Positions 27,338-37,705 of a DNA stretch of 64,000 bases are shown here, one piece after another (the first letter of the stretch is position 1; each line of letters opens with the position of its first letter). Under the pieces are notes generated by a model. It was not told the DNA's origin and searched no databases. It worked only from the letters and a program-made list of their open reading frames with translations. The stretch lies in the NCBI GenBank assembly GCA_021396245.1, contig WNYE01000001.1, forward strand, positions 186,001 to 250,000. Direction: 5' to 3'. This DNA is from Sporothrix humicola. Taxonomy: Eukaryota > Ascomycota > Sordariomycetes > Ophiostomatales > Ophiostomataceae. Made by a program: the position numbers and the translations under genes.

Positions 27338-27500
27338 CAATGTGTGTGTATTTCTGTATTTTAAAAAATTCTTAACCTTTGTTGAATATATTTCCATATA
27401 TTTAATATTCCTGTGTTTATTTACTTTAATATTCGTATTTATTAATTTTTATGAAAAAGGTCATCAAAATAAAACGAAATAAAAATCCATCTTTAAATAG
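27338..27500. other. AT-rich island inside the gene desert
   Basis: About 160 bp dominated by A and T, with several TATTTA/ATATTT blocks, unlike the mixed composition on either side. It could be a replication-origin-like element or simply relaxed sequence; nothing further can be read from it. Confidence 0.6.
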
Positions 27501-29519
27501 CTTCTCATCATTTACCTTTATCACATCTCTCTTTTGTCGTCAACTCCTTTAAGTCTTTTCTCCCCACTGCAATATCATACAGGTTGCGGCTGCTCCAAAA
27601 TGTCTCACATAAAAGTAGACTGTACTTTCTTGACATCACATCAGGCCAAGATCAGTCGGTGTATGGAGGCCGAGAGGAAAGCCCGCAAACAACAAGTATG
27701 TTTGCAAGTGCGTTCATAAATGTTTGTGCTTTCAACTAGCATCGGTGCACGGATACTCGAGCACACTCGAGCACACACTTGCGCGCCTTTTAATGCCTTT
27801 TTTAATGCCCTTTAACGCTTTTTAACGCCTTTTAACGCCGCCCGAATCGACAAAAATCGACAAAAGCGCGCCGCAAATCGATGGTCTTGAACTATCTGGG
27901 TCTCGCGCGCGCCGAGGCGAGGTTAGTATCCGGCAAGTGAGGAACTATGAAAAGAGGAGGGTGCACAAAAGGAGAGAGACAGAAAAAAAAGAACGAGATT
28001 GCATCACCGTCGACAGGTTGCCTCTTGTCCGGACTCTATTGCCGTCAACTTCAATCTTCAATTCTGTAAACTCAAGTTTGCTATACAGTATGATACCTTC
28101 CCTGACATCATGTTCGCCTTGTTTGTCATCGTGTCTCTGTTCCATGTTTCTTCCATGCTTTATGTTTTTGCCTCGTTTAGTCTTGCATCTTGACTATTAT
28201 TTTATTTTATTCATTACTTAACGTCCCCCCATGTTTATTTCCATAAGCCTCAGCCAACAAAACAGCCATCTATTGTGAATTGCGAAATGCGCAGCTGTGG
28301 TCGAGTGGGGGTACTCTGAATTCACTTGTTGCCAAGGTAGGCCGGCAAAGAAGTGCACTATTTTTTTACTCTCTCTTTCTCTCTGGTCAAAAAGACACTA
28401 TAGAATCGGGGGCCACCAGCACACCCACCCAGTACCAAGTCCAGTCCCAGTCACAGCTCCCAGCTCTTAGCTAAAATCCTAGGCAGTCCCAGTCCTAGTC
28501 CTGTCCAGGGGCCCTTGTCCGCGTCAAGAGTTGGGCAGATGCTGGGACAGGAAGTGAGCGGCAGGAGAGCGAGGAAAGTTGAAAAAGACCACCACAAGAA
28601 AGACTACTCTTTACCAACAACTGCAAAAGCCAATAGTCAACAATGGTAGTCAAGTCCAAGCTGATAATGGATACATGGATACAAAAGATGGAAGATGTAC
28701 TTGTACCTGCAGGCGATGGAGACAACCAGGGTACTTGTGACAGTATGGTACTGGGAAGAAAGTAAGAAAGAAAGGAAGAAATAAAGATGCGGCGTAAATA
28801 CACACTTGTACTCTGTAGTTGGGTTTGGATATTCGGGATTTCGGTTTAGAGATTAGAGCTTTTCCTCAGCTTTTCCTTGTCAGTCTATCAATCTTTTTCG
28901 TGTCATTCGGTCCCGTGTGTGGATAACGGAATATGTGGATAGTGGGTGGGTTTCTACGTAGTAGTCGTCTTCTTGGTGTTGGTGCGAGATAATATTGATC
29001 AGAGAGGTCATGGTATCCTTTTACCTCTGTTTTTCACTCTTTGCTGCAGCTTGCAGAGAATACTGCGTTTCTGTGTCTTCCCAAGTTCTGGGGAGTCTGT
29101 CTCTCCCGGTATTCTTCAGCTCTCAGGGACGAAAGCTAGAGGAGAGGGTGGGCGTGTAAAAAAAAAAGAGGCAGACTGAAAAGCATGCCCACGCCGAAGA
29201 TTATTAGCTGGGGAAGGAAGACTGGCCAAAGAGACTGACCAAAGAAAGGTGGACTGAAAGGTGGACTAGGTGGACTCCCACTCAACCAAGATCGGCGGGC
29301 GGGAACAGCATGGTCCTCGAGCCGTTCCCAGGCGATTGGTTCTCTTGAGATCGAGGGTGTGCTAGGAGGTGGGAGGAGGGCAGTAAATACACCCCCCTGG
29401 AGAGAGAGAGTGACAACAGGCAGTGACCACCGACAGAAAGAGAGAGACAAGAGACAAGCCAGACAAGACAGACAGAAACAGAAACAGAACACGCCTCCCC
29501 CACCCTACCTCCACCCACA

Positions 29520-30543
29520 CTCTTTTCTTTTCTCTTGTCGTTCCCTCTAACCTTTCTTTTGACTAACTCCTTTGCTGTTGTTTTTACTCGAGAGGTCGCT
29601 TCCCTTCTTTTACTTCCTTTCATGTTATTTCTTCTGTTATTTCTTCTTCCTCTTTACCCACCACCCTCAGCCCTTTCCGTGATCCTCGACCGGCTCTCGA
29701 GTCTGCTGGGTCCTCGAATGGGTCCGTCTGGGTCTGTCTAAAAGTATTTGAAAAAGAAAGTGCAAAAGAAAGAGAGGAGGCAGAGACTCACAAAAGAAAC
29801 AACAAAAAGAAACAAAAGGCTTGGCCTGGACTCCTCGCTACTTGCTGCCGGCACGCCTTCAAGGTTCTCTTGCAAGTACCTTCTCCAAGTATCTCCTCGT
29901 CGACCCCTGTCTAAACATATATTTTTTCTTTACTTCCTTTTACTTCTCCTTCTTCTCTCCCCTCCCCGCCGCCCTCGTTTTGTTGTCCTCAACCCTCAAC
30001 GTCCCTTGGGATTCTTTTCTTTTTTATTGTTTCTTCTTTTATTATTCTTCACGCCCTCAAACACACACCTCGACAGGATTCACGCCTCCTCTTGTTGACA
30101 CCCCTCGACTCGACTCGACACATCAACTCTCAACTCTCGACGACACACCCTCCACGCCTCTTCACGCCTCTACGCCACGCCTTTAAACATCACCATCCCC
30201 ATCGTCGACCTCTTCTATTTCTTCCTTTTCTTCTTTTGTTCTTCTGTTCTTCCCTTCTTTTCTTAGACTTCTCTCTCCCTCGTGTATATCATACAAAGAC
30301 CCATCGTCCTGCCCCTCTTGACTGATCGTCTTGTCTTTCATTGTTTCTTCTTCAACTTACTTGAACTACTCTTCTACTCTCGTCTTGATCATCTTCCTCA
30401 CTTCTTTCTTCTCCTCCCACCATCAACTCAGACAAGACAATCTCGTTGTCTTTCATCCGTCTCGTGTCTTTCTTCATATAATCTCTTCTTTTCTCACTCT
30501 TCTCTCTCTCTTCTCTCCCCTCTTTTCTCTCCCCATCCATCCA
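29520..30543 (+). promoter_or_regulatory. Pyrimidine-rich leader/promoter of the zinc-finger gene
   Basis: About 1 kb of CT-rich sequence with many CTTCTT and CTTTTC blocks leads into the zinc-finger frame. Such tracts are usual just upstream of transcription starts and in long 5' leaders of filamentous-fungal regulatory genes. A CGACTCGACT array and repeated ACGCCTC occur around 30105-30180. A possible 3' splice site is CTCAG at 30429. Transcript borders are inferred. Confidence 0.5.
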
Positions 30544-32667
30544 CTGGATCCGTTCGCATTCAACGTGGTCAACGCCACGTCCTCGTCCTCGACTTCGTCT
30601 CAAAATCAGCAACTCCACGGCTCTTCTCGCTCGGCCAACCCGAGCACCAACACCGGCAAACTGGCCCTCGCCGCGCAACCACCAGACCCGCCGCACTGGG
30701 CTCGCTGGTCCCAGCCGGCGCCGCAGCACAGCCAGTATCAACAAAACCAACAACATCAACAGAATCAGCAGTATGCACTAATGGACCAGCCCGTCATGTC
30801 GTACGATACCCGGACTCAGGGTCACAACCAGCACTCTCAGCATCAACAGCATCAACAGCACCATCAACAGCAGCAAGACCGCCAGCAGCAGCACCTGATG
30901 AACAGCATCTATGGAACCGGCCCGGCAGCCGGCGTCGGACTGACGGCCGTGCCCGTCGCGACGATGCCGATGCAACAACAGCAACAACATCAACAACAGC
31001 AGCAGGCACCACCACAGCCCGTGTCTGTCCCGCAAATGCCCATGGCGACGTCTCCGTACCAGCAGCAGCCTCTGCCGCCATCTGCGTCGCCACGGAGGAG
31101 GACCACTACTGGAGCAGGAGCAGGAAACAACTCCCGACGCGGCAGCAGCGTGGCCACGGCATCCTCTCCTCACATTTCTGGCCGTGGCCGTGGGACTGCC
31201 CGCAACTCGCCTTTGTTGCCGGGCAGCGCATCGGACAGCCCTTCTGCATCGACGGCAACGGCCGGTCCGGCTGCTCTCGACACGTCGTTCCGGCCGACGT
31301 TTTCGACACAGGTCGACATACTGATGCGGACGATCCAGTCCAAGGCCGAGGCGGCAGGCGAGGGTGAGCAGTCGACGGCGGCACAAAATCAAAATCAAAA
31401 CCAGACGCAGCAAAATCAAACGCAGTACGGATACGGATCTCCTCAACAGCAGCAGGTCAAGGGACGGCACTCTGCCTCAGCCAGCCCGAACCCCAATCAG
31501 AATCAGACGGGTGAAGAAGGCAGCGACGACATTGTGCCCGTTAAGAAGCCGTACCCGTGCACGCTGCCCGGCTGCAACATGACCTTTTGGCAAAAGACGC
31601 ACCTCGACATCCACCGCCGCTCGCACACCGGCGAGAAGCCGTACGTGTGCAGCTACGCCGGCTGCGGCGCCCATTTCTCGCAGCTGGGTAATCTGCGGAC
31701 GCACGAGCGCCGCCACACCGGCGAGCGCCCGTTTTGCTGCGAAAAGTGCGGCAAGTACTTTGCCCAGCGGGGCAATTTGAAGGCGCACTACAAGACACAC
31801 CTGCGGCTGCAGCCGTACGACTGCCGCTTGGAAGGTTGCACAAAGCGCTTCACGCAGCTCGGCAACATGAAGGCCCACCAGAACAAGTACCACGCCGCCG
31901 CCATCCAGGCGCTGACGGCCAAGTTTGCCGCCGCGGCCGCCGGCGACGCCGCCGTCGAGGCGTCCATCACCGACGACGACCGCGAGCTGTTTAGCTACTT
32001 TGCCGGCCTCTACAAGAACAGCAACAAGGGCATCAAGGGCCGCGGCAAGCATAGGAGAGTCAGGCCCGTCCACGCGGGGCCAGGCGGTTCAGGTTCAGGT
32101 GCAGGACCGTCGCGACGCTCGCCGAGCAACAGCAACAATGGCGAGGACGACGACGAGGGCGACGACGACGACTCCATGGACAGCCGCGCACGCATGCACC
32201 TCGCACCGCCCGTCGTCAGCGGCGGCTACATGGACGGCCTGGTCCAGCAGCATCATCAACAGCAGCAGCAGCAACAACATTCTCAACAACATCACCACGC
32301 CCAACAGCCCGCCTACGGAATGTACCAGCCGCACCAGTCCCAGCTGCCGCCGCCGCCGCCAAAGACAAACCCCTACCAGCAGCACCCGCTGCCGCCGTCG
32401 TCTCTCCAGCCGTCGTTGCAGCCGTCCTTGTCGACTTCGCTCAACACTTCGCTCTCGACAACGCTGCCGCCGCCGCCAGTCAACAACAACCCCTATGCGA
32501 TGCCTCCGCCTCACCAGCAGCATCATCAACACCATCAGCAACACCATCAACAGCACCAGCACCAGCAGCCCCAGCACCACATGCAGCACCACCCGGGCGG
32601 TCCTGCCCCCGGAAACCCTGGTCCCCAAGGCGGTCACCACCCCTTCCTCGAGAACGGTGTCTTCTAG
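30544..32667 (+). CDS. AZF1: AZF1-type C2H2 zinc-finger transcription factor (start uncertain)
   Basis: Nuclear DNA-binding regulator related to yeast Azf1, a glucose-responsive activator. Four consecutive C2H2 fingers span about residues 337-451 if counted from 30544: YPCTLPGC, YVCSYAGC, FCCEKC and YDCRLEGC, each closed by HxxxH or HxxxxH. After the last finger come FTQLGNMKAHQNKYH and then YFAGLYKNSNKGIKGRGK (about 485-502), the same block that follows the fingers in Azf1. Both flanks are Gln/Pro/Ser-rich with poly-Gln and His-Gln stretches. Start problem: the frame is open far upstream but holds no ATG before 30781. Residues between 30544 and 30781 (DPFAFNVVNATSSSS, PPHWARWSQP) look coding, so translation starts either at the CTG at 30544 or in an unseen upstream exon. 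The stop is TAG at 32665-32667. Confidence 0.85.
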   Translation: MDPFAFNVVNATSSSSTSSQNQQLHGSSRSANPSTNTGKLALAAQPPDPPHWARWSQPAPQHSQYQQNQQHQQNQQYALMDQPVMSYDTRTQGHNQHSQHQQHQQHHQQQQDRQQQHLMNSIYGTGPAAGVGLTAVPVATMPMQQQQQHQQQQQAPPQPVSVPQMPMATSPYQQQPLPPSASPRRRTTTGAGAGNNSRRGSSVATASSPHISGRGRGTARNSPLLPGSASDSPSASTATAGPAALDTSFRPTFSTQVDILMRTIQSKAEAAGEGEQSTAAQNQNQNQTQQNQTQYGYGSPQQQQVKGRHSASASPNPNQNQTGEEGSDDIVPVKKPYPCTLPGCNMTFWQKTHLDIHRRSHTGEKPYVCSYAGCGAHFSQLGNLRTHERRHTGERPFCCEKCGKYFAQRGNLKAHYKTHLRLQPYDCRLEGCTKRFTQLGNMKAHQNKYHAAAIQALTAKFAAAAAGDAAVEASITDDDRELFSYFAGLYKNSNKGIKGRGKHRRVRPVHAGPGGSGSGAGPSRRSPSNSNNGEDDDEGDDDDSMDSRARMHLAPPVVSGGYMDGLVQQHHQQQQQQQHSQQHHHAQQPAYGMYQPHQSQLPPPPPKTNPYQQHPLPPSSLQPSLQPSLSTSLNTSLSTTLPPPPVNNNPYAMPPPHQQHHQHHQQHHQQHQHQQPQHHMQHHPGGPAPGNPGPQGGHHPFLENGVF

Positions 32668-34572
32668 GCGGTGGTGAAGCCATTATGATTGAAACGGCCG
32701 ACATTTGATTTTGTTTGATTTTTTCGTTGACTACTGGGTATTGTTTTGTTTGATTTTTGTGTACGATTACTCTACTTGTTTTGTTTGATTTTGTTTACTG
32801 TTTACTGTTGGTCTTTTGATTTTTACTTGCGAGCTTTTGTGCTTTTGTTAGTCAAGCACACACTACACATAAAAACATTACAGCGAAGATTTTTTGATTT
32901 TGATTTTGGATGGACTTGGGACTATTCTGGAAAGAAAGTTGGAATTTTGATTTACGAAGTTTTTGAAATTTGATTTTAGGGGGATACATCATATCTAGCG
33001 AGGGAAGGGGAAATCAAAGGAAGGAGAAAGGGGCTGGAAAGGAGGTGGCAAATGGAGGGAGGGACTGCTGAGAAGGAGTCTGGGCAAGGAGTTGAGCGGA
33101 TTTTTGGTTTCTTTTTCTTCTCTCTCTCCTAGTTGTCCGTTGATTTTGCACTTTGTCATTTTATTCATAATTGATACTCATAAATGCGATACAATAAACA
33201 TAAATCTCTACACAAATATTCACTCAAATACTCATCCTCCTCCTTTTAGTCCCTCAAGTCGCCCAGTAAAAGTCTGGTTGTAATCGCGAGTGGTGGAATC
33301 TGGTGGCCTGGGCTTGTGTCGGGCTTCCTGTAACTTGGTCTGGGACACTGGCGAGATTGGGGCCGGCAAAGGCGAGGGCAACTAGGACGTAAAGGACTAC
33401 AGAAAAAATATGTGACAAGACTACACAGAAAATGACCACAGAGTCGCATCGAATCATCCATCTGCAGTCGTCCGGAAGTCCACTCCGGGATCGCCACGGG
33501 CCGGGGTGGAAAGGAGAGAGATGAATATAATATGAAAAAGAAGAAAGAGAAACAAAGCGGCATCTTACTCGGCTTATTACTCTATCAAAATGCCGCAGAT
33601 GACTGATGGATGGCCGACAGATGACAGGCAACAGACTCCAACTCTCCTCGTATTTTCATTATTCTGTGCAAAACACTCTTCACCATAGGGTAGCATGGCG
33701 CCATTGCAACCCATCGTCTCTTGAAACGTGCAGAAAAAGCAGTCAACAGTTGACTTTCGCAGTAAAATAAGTTTGATTATTCTTGTCCAGTAAGAATGAC
33801 TTGTTTACAGACAGTACACTCACTAACTGCAAAAACACCAACTGCAGCACTGCAGCCACGCCCATCTGCTGATATGCACATCTGCACATTATTCGTACAT
33901 GTATGCAGACGCCACAGAAAAGTACCGTAGCATCGACAAAGGATCTGACAAAGATGCTGAAGAAACAAGTGGCGGACACAACAGCCACTGCCAGACACTG
34001 GCAACCAGTAGCAGACAATTGTCAACAATGGCGGTGTGATTCCCAGCTGAAGTGCAGGATTGAGTGCAGATTGCAGGTGCAGATTGATGCAGATGTGCAA
34101 GTTAAAAGTCAACAATCAACGCCAACAAAAGACTGCACCAACGCCAACAACGAGGTACGTAAAAAGAACAATATGGCGCCCAAGAAGACACCAAAAACAA
34201 CCAACAGCATATGCCATCGGTGCACAACATATGTGTCATGCAGTCATCCATCCATGCCATGCACAAGGACCAATGTAGACGTCGTTCTGTCTGTTCTTTT
34301 TTTCAGTGATTCTTCACCGGTTGTTTCCCCCACGCAGTGGCTTGAAATCCCAACAATCTGTCAGTCATCTGCCAATGATCTGTCTTTCATCGCAATCCCA
34401 TCGGTCATCACCCATCGTCGATCAGCCACGATATTCCCCGCTAGGATCTCGTTTGCCGAGTCGAGTGAACGTGGTGAGTGCAGTGAAAAGAAACGAATAA
34501 ATGCCATTGTGAGCTGAGAATCTATGAGTCTAGTCTAAAAAAGTAAAAAGGATATGGTGCTGTACAATATCG
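32668..34572. other. Convergent spacer after the AZF1-type gene; no gene seen
   Basis: About 1.9 kb. The first 300 bp is T-rich with repeated TTTGATTTT, as expected of a 3' untranslated region. Between about 33810 and 34110 there is a dense, degenerate TGCAG/TGCAGATT repeat. No frame with gene-like codon use was found. Confidence 0.6.
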
Positions 34573-35673
34573 TCACACGTTCGTCTGTTTGTTTGCTTGC
34601 CTGTCCGCCCACCGCGGCAGATAGTACTTGACGTTCTCGTACACCAAAAACGTCACCCACGTCGCCGGCATCACGCGCACAACGCTCGGCACGAGGCCCC
34701 GGTAGAACCCGCGCACGCCGTCCTCGCGCCAAATTTGTCGGGATACACCCACAATGCCGCGTCCGAAGCGGGCTTCCGCATTGTAGTTTTGCAACCGGCT
34801 GCGAACGACCTGGTAAGGATAGGTGACGGCGCCGGCCACCAGCTTGGCGACGGACGACACGACAAGTGTCGACTCGTTTCGGGCTTGTGCAGTGTCCTTG
34901 CCCCTCTTCCGCTCGTATCCCAGGACCAGCCGCTTCAGAGGATCGTAGACGGCAAACTGGACCGCGCCGTGCGAGACGCCGATCAAGCTGACGCCCAGCC
35001 CGCGATAAAACCCGCGCCAGCCTTCTTCGCGCAAAATATGCCGCGCGCCGGCCCACATGCTCGGATACGCGCCGGCGGCGTGGCGGTCCGACGACAGCAT
35101 GCGTGTTTTGAGCACCCACAGCGGGTTGGTCAAGATCTGCACACAGGCGCCGGCCAGGCCGGAGGCCACAAAGTAATGGTGGGCTTTTAGGTCTTGTCCC
35201 TGAGGGACCGTCGCTTTCATCAGCGTCTCCATGCGCGACTTGAAAAAGAAAAAGGCCGCCCAGCTCGTGCCGTTTCCCAGGAGGTTAGGGGTCAGGCCGC
35301 GGTAAAGCGCTGCCAGCGGGCGCGGCGAGCCGAGCAAGCTGCGCACAACCGACGACGTCGAGGGGCGCGCAGAGCTGCCTCCATTTGCTTCTGTTTTTGT
35401 GTAGACTGTGCTGTTAGCGAGTGACGTCAAAAAAATACTAGAAAGCTTGCTTGCCGAGCTCCCTTCGGTCGCTCGGCTCGTGGTTTACATACTCTGCATT
35501 CGTGTCTTGACAATGTCCAGCGGGTGCACCACCAGCGTCGCCGCCGACCCGGCCGTCAGCCCAGCCACGGCCTCGACAAAGGCGGGTGAGAGTCTTGGGG
35601 ATGACATTGTCGACGACGGGCCAGCGCCGGCACCGTCTTGGGCCGCATGACGTGCGTCGCCGGCAGAGGTCAT
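34573..35673 (-). CDS. FLX1: Mitochondrial FAD/folate carrier family protein (FLX1-like)
   Basis: SLC25 carrier of the inner mitochondrial membrane, most like Flx1 (FAD) and the folate/pyrimidine-nucleotide branch. Two exons, 35673-35493 and about 35405-34573, are joined across an intron with donor GTATGT and branch CTAAC, giving about 337 residues. The three carrier signatures are visible: HPLDIVKTRMQ at residue 50, NPLWVLKTRM in the middle repeat and YPYQVVRSRLQ in the third. The Trp in the second and Gln in the third in place of the usual acid are typical of this branch. GNGTSWAAFFFFKSRME also fits. The acceptor is ambiguous: CACAG ending at 35406 gives RMQ-IYTKTE, while AACAG a little further downstream gives RMQ-KANGG; both keep frame. 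Substrate is inferred from family resemblance. Confidence 0.88.
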
Positions 35674-36294
35674 AAGTTTATGAGTAGTCGCGAGACTGCG
35701 ATCATTCTGTGAAGAGGGGTGGTTGAAAAAAAAAGAGAAAAGAAATCAACGTGAGATGTACGACGTAAATATGAAAAGAGATGTCGACCGAAATTGGTAC
35801 GATCGGCCCCACTCCGAGCCTATGACGCACTTTGCCGCGGGTAGCCGATGACTAAGCAGAGAGATGCAACCTTGACGGGATTGAATTGAGGAGAATGCAA
35901 AACAACACAAGATAGAGAAAGGTGGCACACAGTGTAGTCTATTGAGTGGTATATTCTTTGTTATGCGTTCGTATACTAATATACAAGGTGCTGTTCTCTC
36001 TCTATAGAGAACCAAACACCAGTGCCTTACGGCCATCCCCATCAGGCGTCTTGAGAAGAACGCCTTTTCATGTCATTTTTTCTTCATAAACATGTCCTTG
36101 TATTCCCGTCTCTCCTTTTTGCCGTTTGTCGTTTATTTCCATTCCAAAAACGCCGCTTCTCGTGTTCTCAACAAGAGGAGTCGCTTGGCCGTCGTTTTCA
36201 TGCTCGTAGACATGGTCTCGTGCCATGTTGTAATGATAAAAGACATCTCGGCTGCCTCCTCTCTTGATTGTTCGGTCCGTCGGTCGCTTTGCAT
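35674..36294. other. Spacer between FLX1-like gene and TOM7
   Basis: About 620 bp holding the FLX1 promoter and the TOM7 3' end. A TACGACGTA motif lies at 35759-35767. No additional gene is seen. Confidence 0.6.
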
Positions 36295-36765
36295 TTACGA
36301 GAGCGGTGACAGGAGGCTGAAGTAAGGTTAGCAAAAGTCCATCCTCTCGAAAGATACGGGACAAAACATACCGGATCATTGCTGGCCGGGGCTCGCTGCG
36401 AGTGTAGCCTGTAAAAGTTAGAATATGGTCGATTGGTAGTAAAAAAGAACAGTCGTTCTATCCGTCGTCATCGCCGTCGTCACATACCAAGGTACAGAAC
36501 CAGGGGAAGGTAGCCACTGCAGAAAGGTTAGTTGGGATCGTAACAAGAGAGGGTCTGCTGGAGGAAAGAACATACTAGTGGATGGCCACGCGGGAAATGT
36601 CAATGATGCGGCTGATCCGCTCCTGTTTTCGTGTCAGCAGTTGTTCCTGTCCTTGCCAATTGGCCAGCCAGACAGCAAGCTTCTCCTCCACCATGCCGTC
36701 GTCATGCCGTCATCTCGTCGGGTCTCGTGTCGTCGTACCTTGGTCTCTTCGGAAAGGGAGAACAT
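36295..36765 (-). CDS. TOM7: TOM7, small subunit of the mitochondrial outer-membrane translocase, five exons
   Basis: Tom7 is a tail-anchored component that regulates assembly of the TOM import channel. The gene is easy to miss because no exon exceeds 47 nt. Exons on the minus strand are 36765-36739, 36622-36576, 36516-36488, 36408-36372 and 36316-36295. Donors are GTACGA, GTATGT, GTATGT and GTATGT; the three downstream introns show CTAAC branch points before CAG acceptors. Total coding length is 162 nt, 53 residues, in frame throughout. The product starts MFSLSEETKERISRIIDI, has the family core HYGYLPLVLYLGYTRSEPRP at about residues 25-44 and ends RLLSPLS, as in Tom7 proteins. The membrane segment is about residues 24-40. 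It sits upstream of the FLX1-like gene on the same strand. Confidence 0.95.
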
Positions 36766-37705
36766 CGTGGCTGTGTCGCAGGCTGTCGGAGTTAGAGGTG
36801 ATTGCGAGGAGAAGGAGTCTTTCAATAGGTAGCGGACGCACGGTTGTGTTGCGAGTGGTTGAGGTTCCGGTTGTCGTTCCGCGCGATTGATGTTGGCTGC
36901 GACGTGCGTTTTGCGATTGCGATCCGATCAAATTTTATCGGCGCTCGTTGGACCCCACGCCTGCTGGGACACTGGGCTCTGGCACTGGCACTCGGCTGGA
37001 ATCGCCTTCCCAGCAGCGCCAGTTTGCTAGAGCGGAAAATTCGTTAGTCCGGCACCGGGTCGCCTCCAGCCTTGCTTCTCTCAACGCAGGCTCTTGTCAA
37101 CAACAACAATCGTGTTGGGTATATTTCAATTGATTTCATAGATATTTCACTTTCATTACATGGTTATGAGATGTTTTGAAAGTGTATGACTTGTCAGTTT
37201 ACTAGCCGCAATTTGAGTGGCATCATCTCAGAATTTGAGAGTTCAAAACAAAACGAAAAACACAACAGGAGCGAAGTGATCATGGACTTGGTTGTACCAG
37301 ATAACAATTCTGTATTGCACGCTCCTATGAGGCCTCAGTTTACTGTTTTATTTTGTTTAAATACTGCTTGAATTTGCGTCTGCGTTGTCCTGTACTGTGT
37401 GATCTTCGAGACCTGTGTTGAGTACTGTAAGGCTCGTGACAGCTTAGTCATCTGACGGCTTTCACCACCAGAACGGGAAGGCAACGTCGCGACCGTGTGA
37501 GCGTGCCTTAGCGCCCATAGCTCCCTGAAGCTCAGCTCACATGTGCTAAACTTGGAAACAACAAAGAACACATGTAATGAGAAGGCTCTGTTTTGCACAA
37601 TTGCGATTGAGTTGGCGCAATTCGAGATCACTGTCGCATTCTTTCGTACCTCAAGCATTTTGCCCGTCTCTACCACGTCCAGCCTCCCTTCAACCACGGC
37701 GAACC
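36766..37705. promoter_or_regulatory. Divergent promoter region between TOM7 and RAI1
   Basis: A 940-bp spacer between two divergent start codons, with no gene-like frame. It is GC-rich near TOM7 (to about 37060), then AT-richer. Shared promoter use is inferred from orientation only. Confidence 0.5.

Larger units (their letters stand above)
2672..30543. other. Gene desert of about 28 kb with no convincing protein gene
   Basis: Between the URM1 stop and the zinc-finger gene I find no open frame or spliced exon series that resembles a known protein. Frames of 100-220 codons occur (for example 5743-6366 and 14264-14932 plus), but they follow purine or pyrimidine skew, appear in overlapping sets in all frames, and lack the G/C-ending codon use of neighbouring genes. 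Base composition is near balanced, so it is not an AT-rich, RIP-eroded transposon graveyard. It holds short tandem repeats, long homopurine/homopyrimidine domains, one long A-run and recurring short palindrome-like motifs. I looked for and did not see tRNA, 5S rRNA or transposon protein motifs. Likely roles are long untranslated leaders, non-coding transcripts or extended cis-regulation, all inference. Confidence 0.75.

Noticed and set aside
30331..30543. N-terminal extension of the AZF1-type frame from the TTG at 30331
   Set aside because: It would add about 70 residues of Ser/Leu/Phe-rich hydrophobic sequence, which reads as a translated CT-rich leader and does not suit a nuclear transcription factor.
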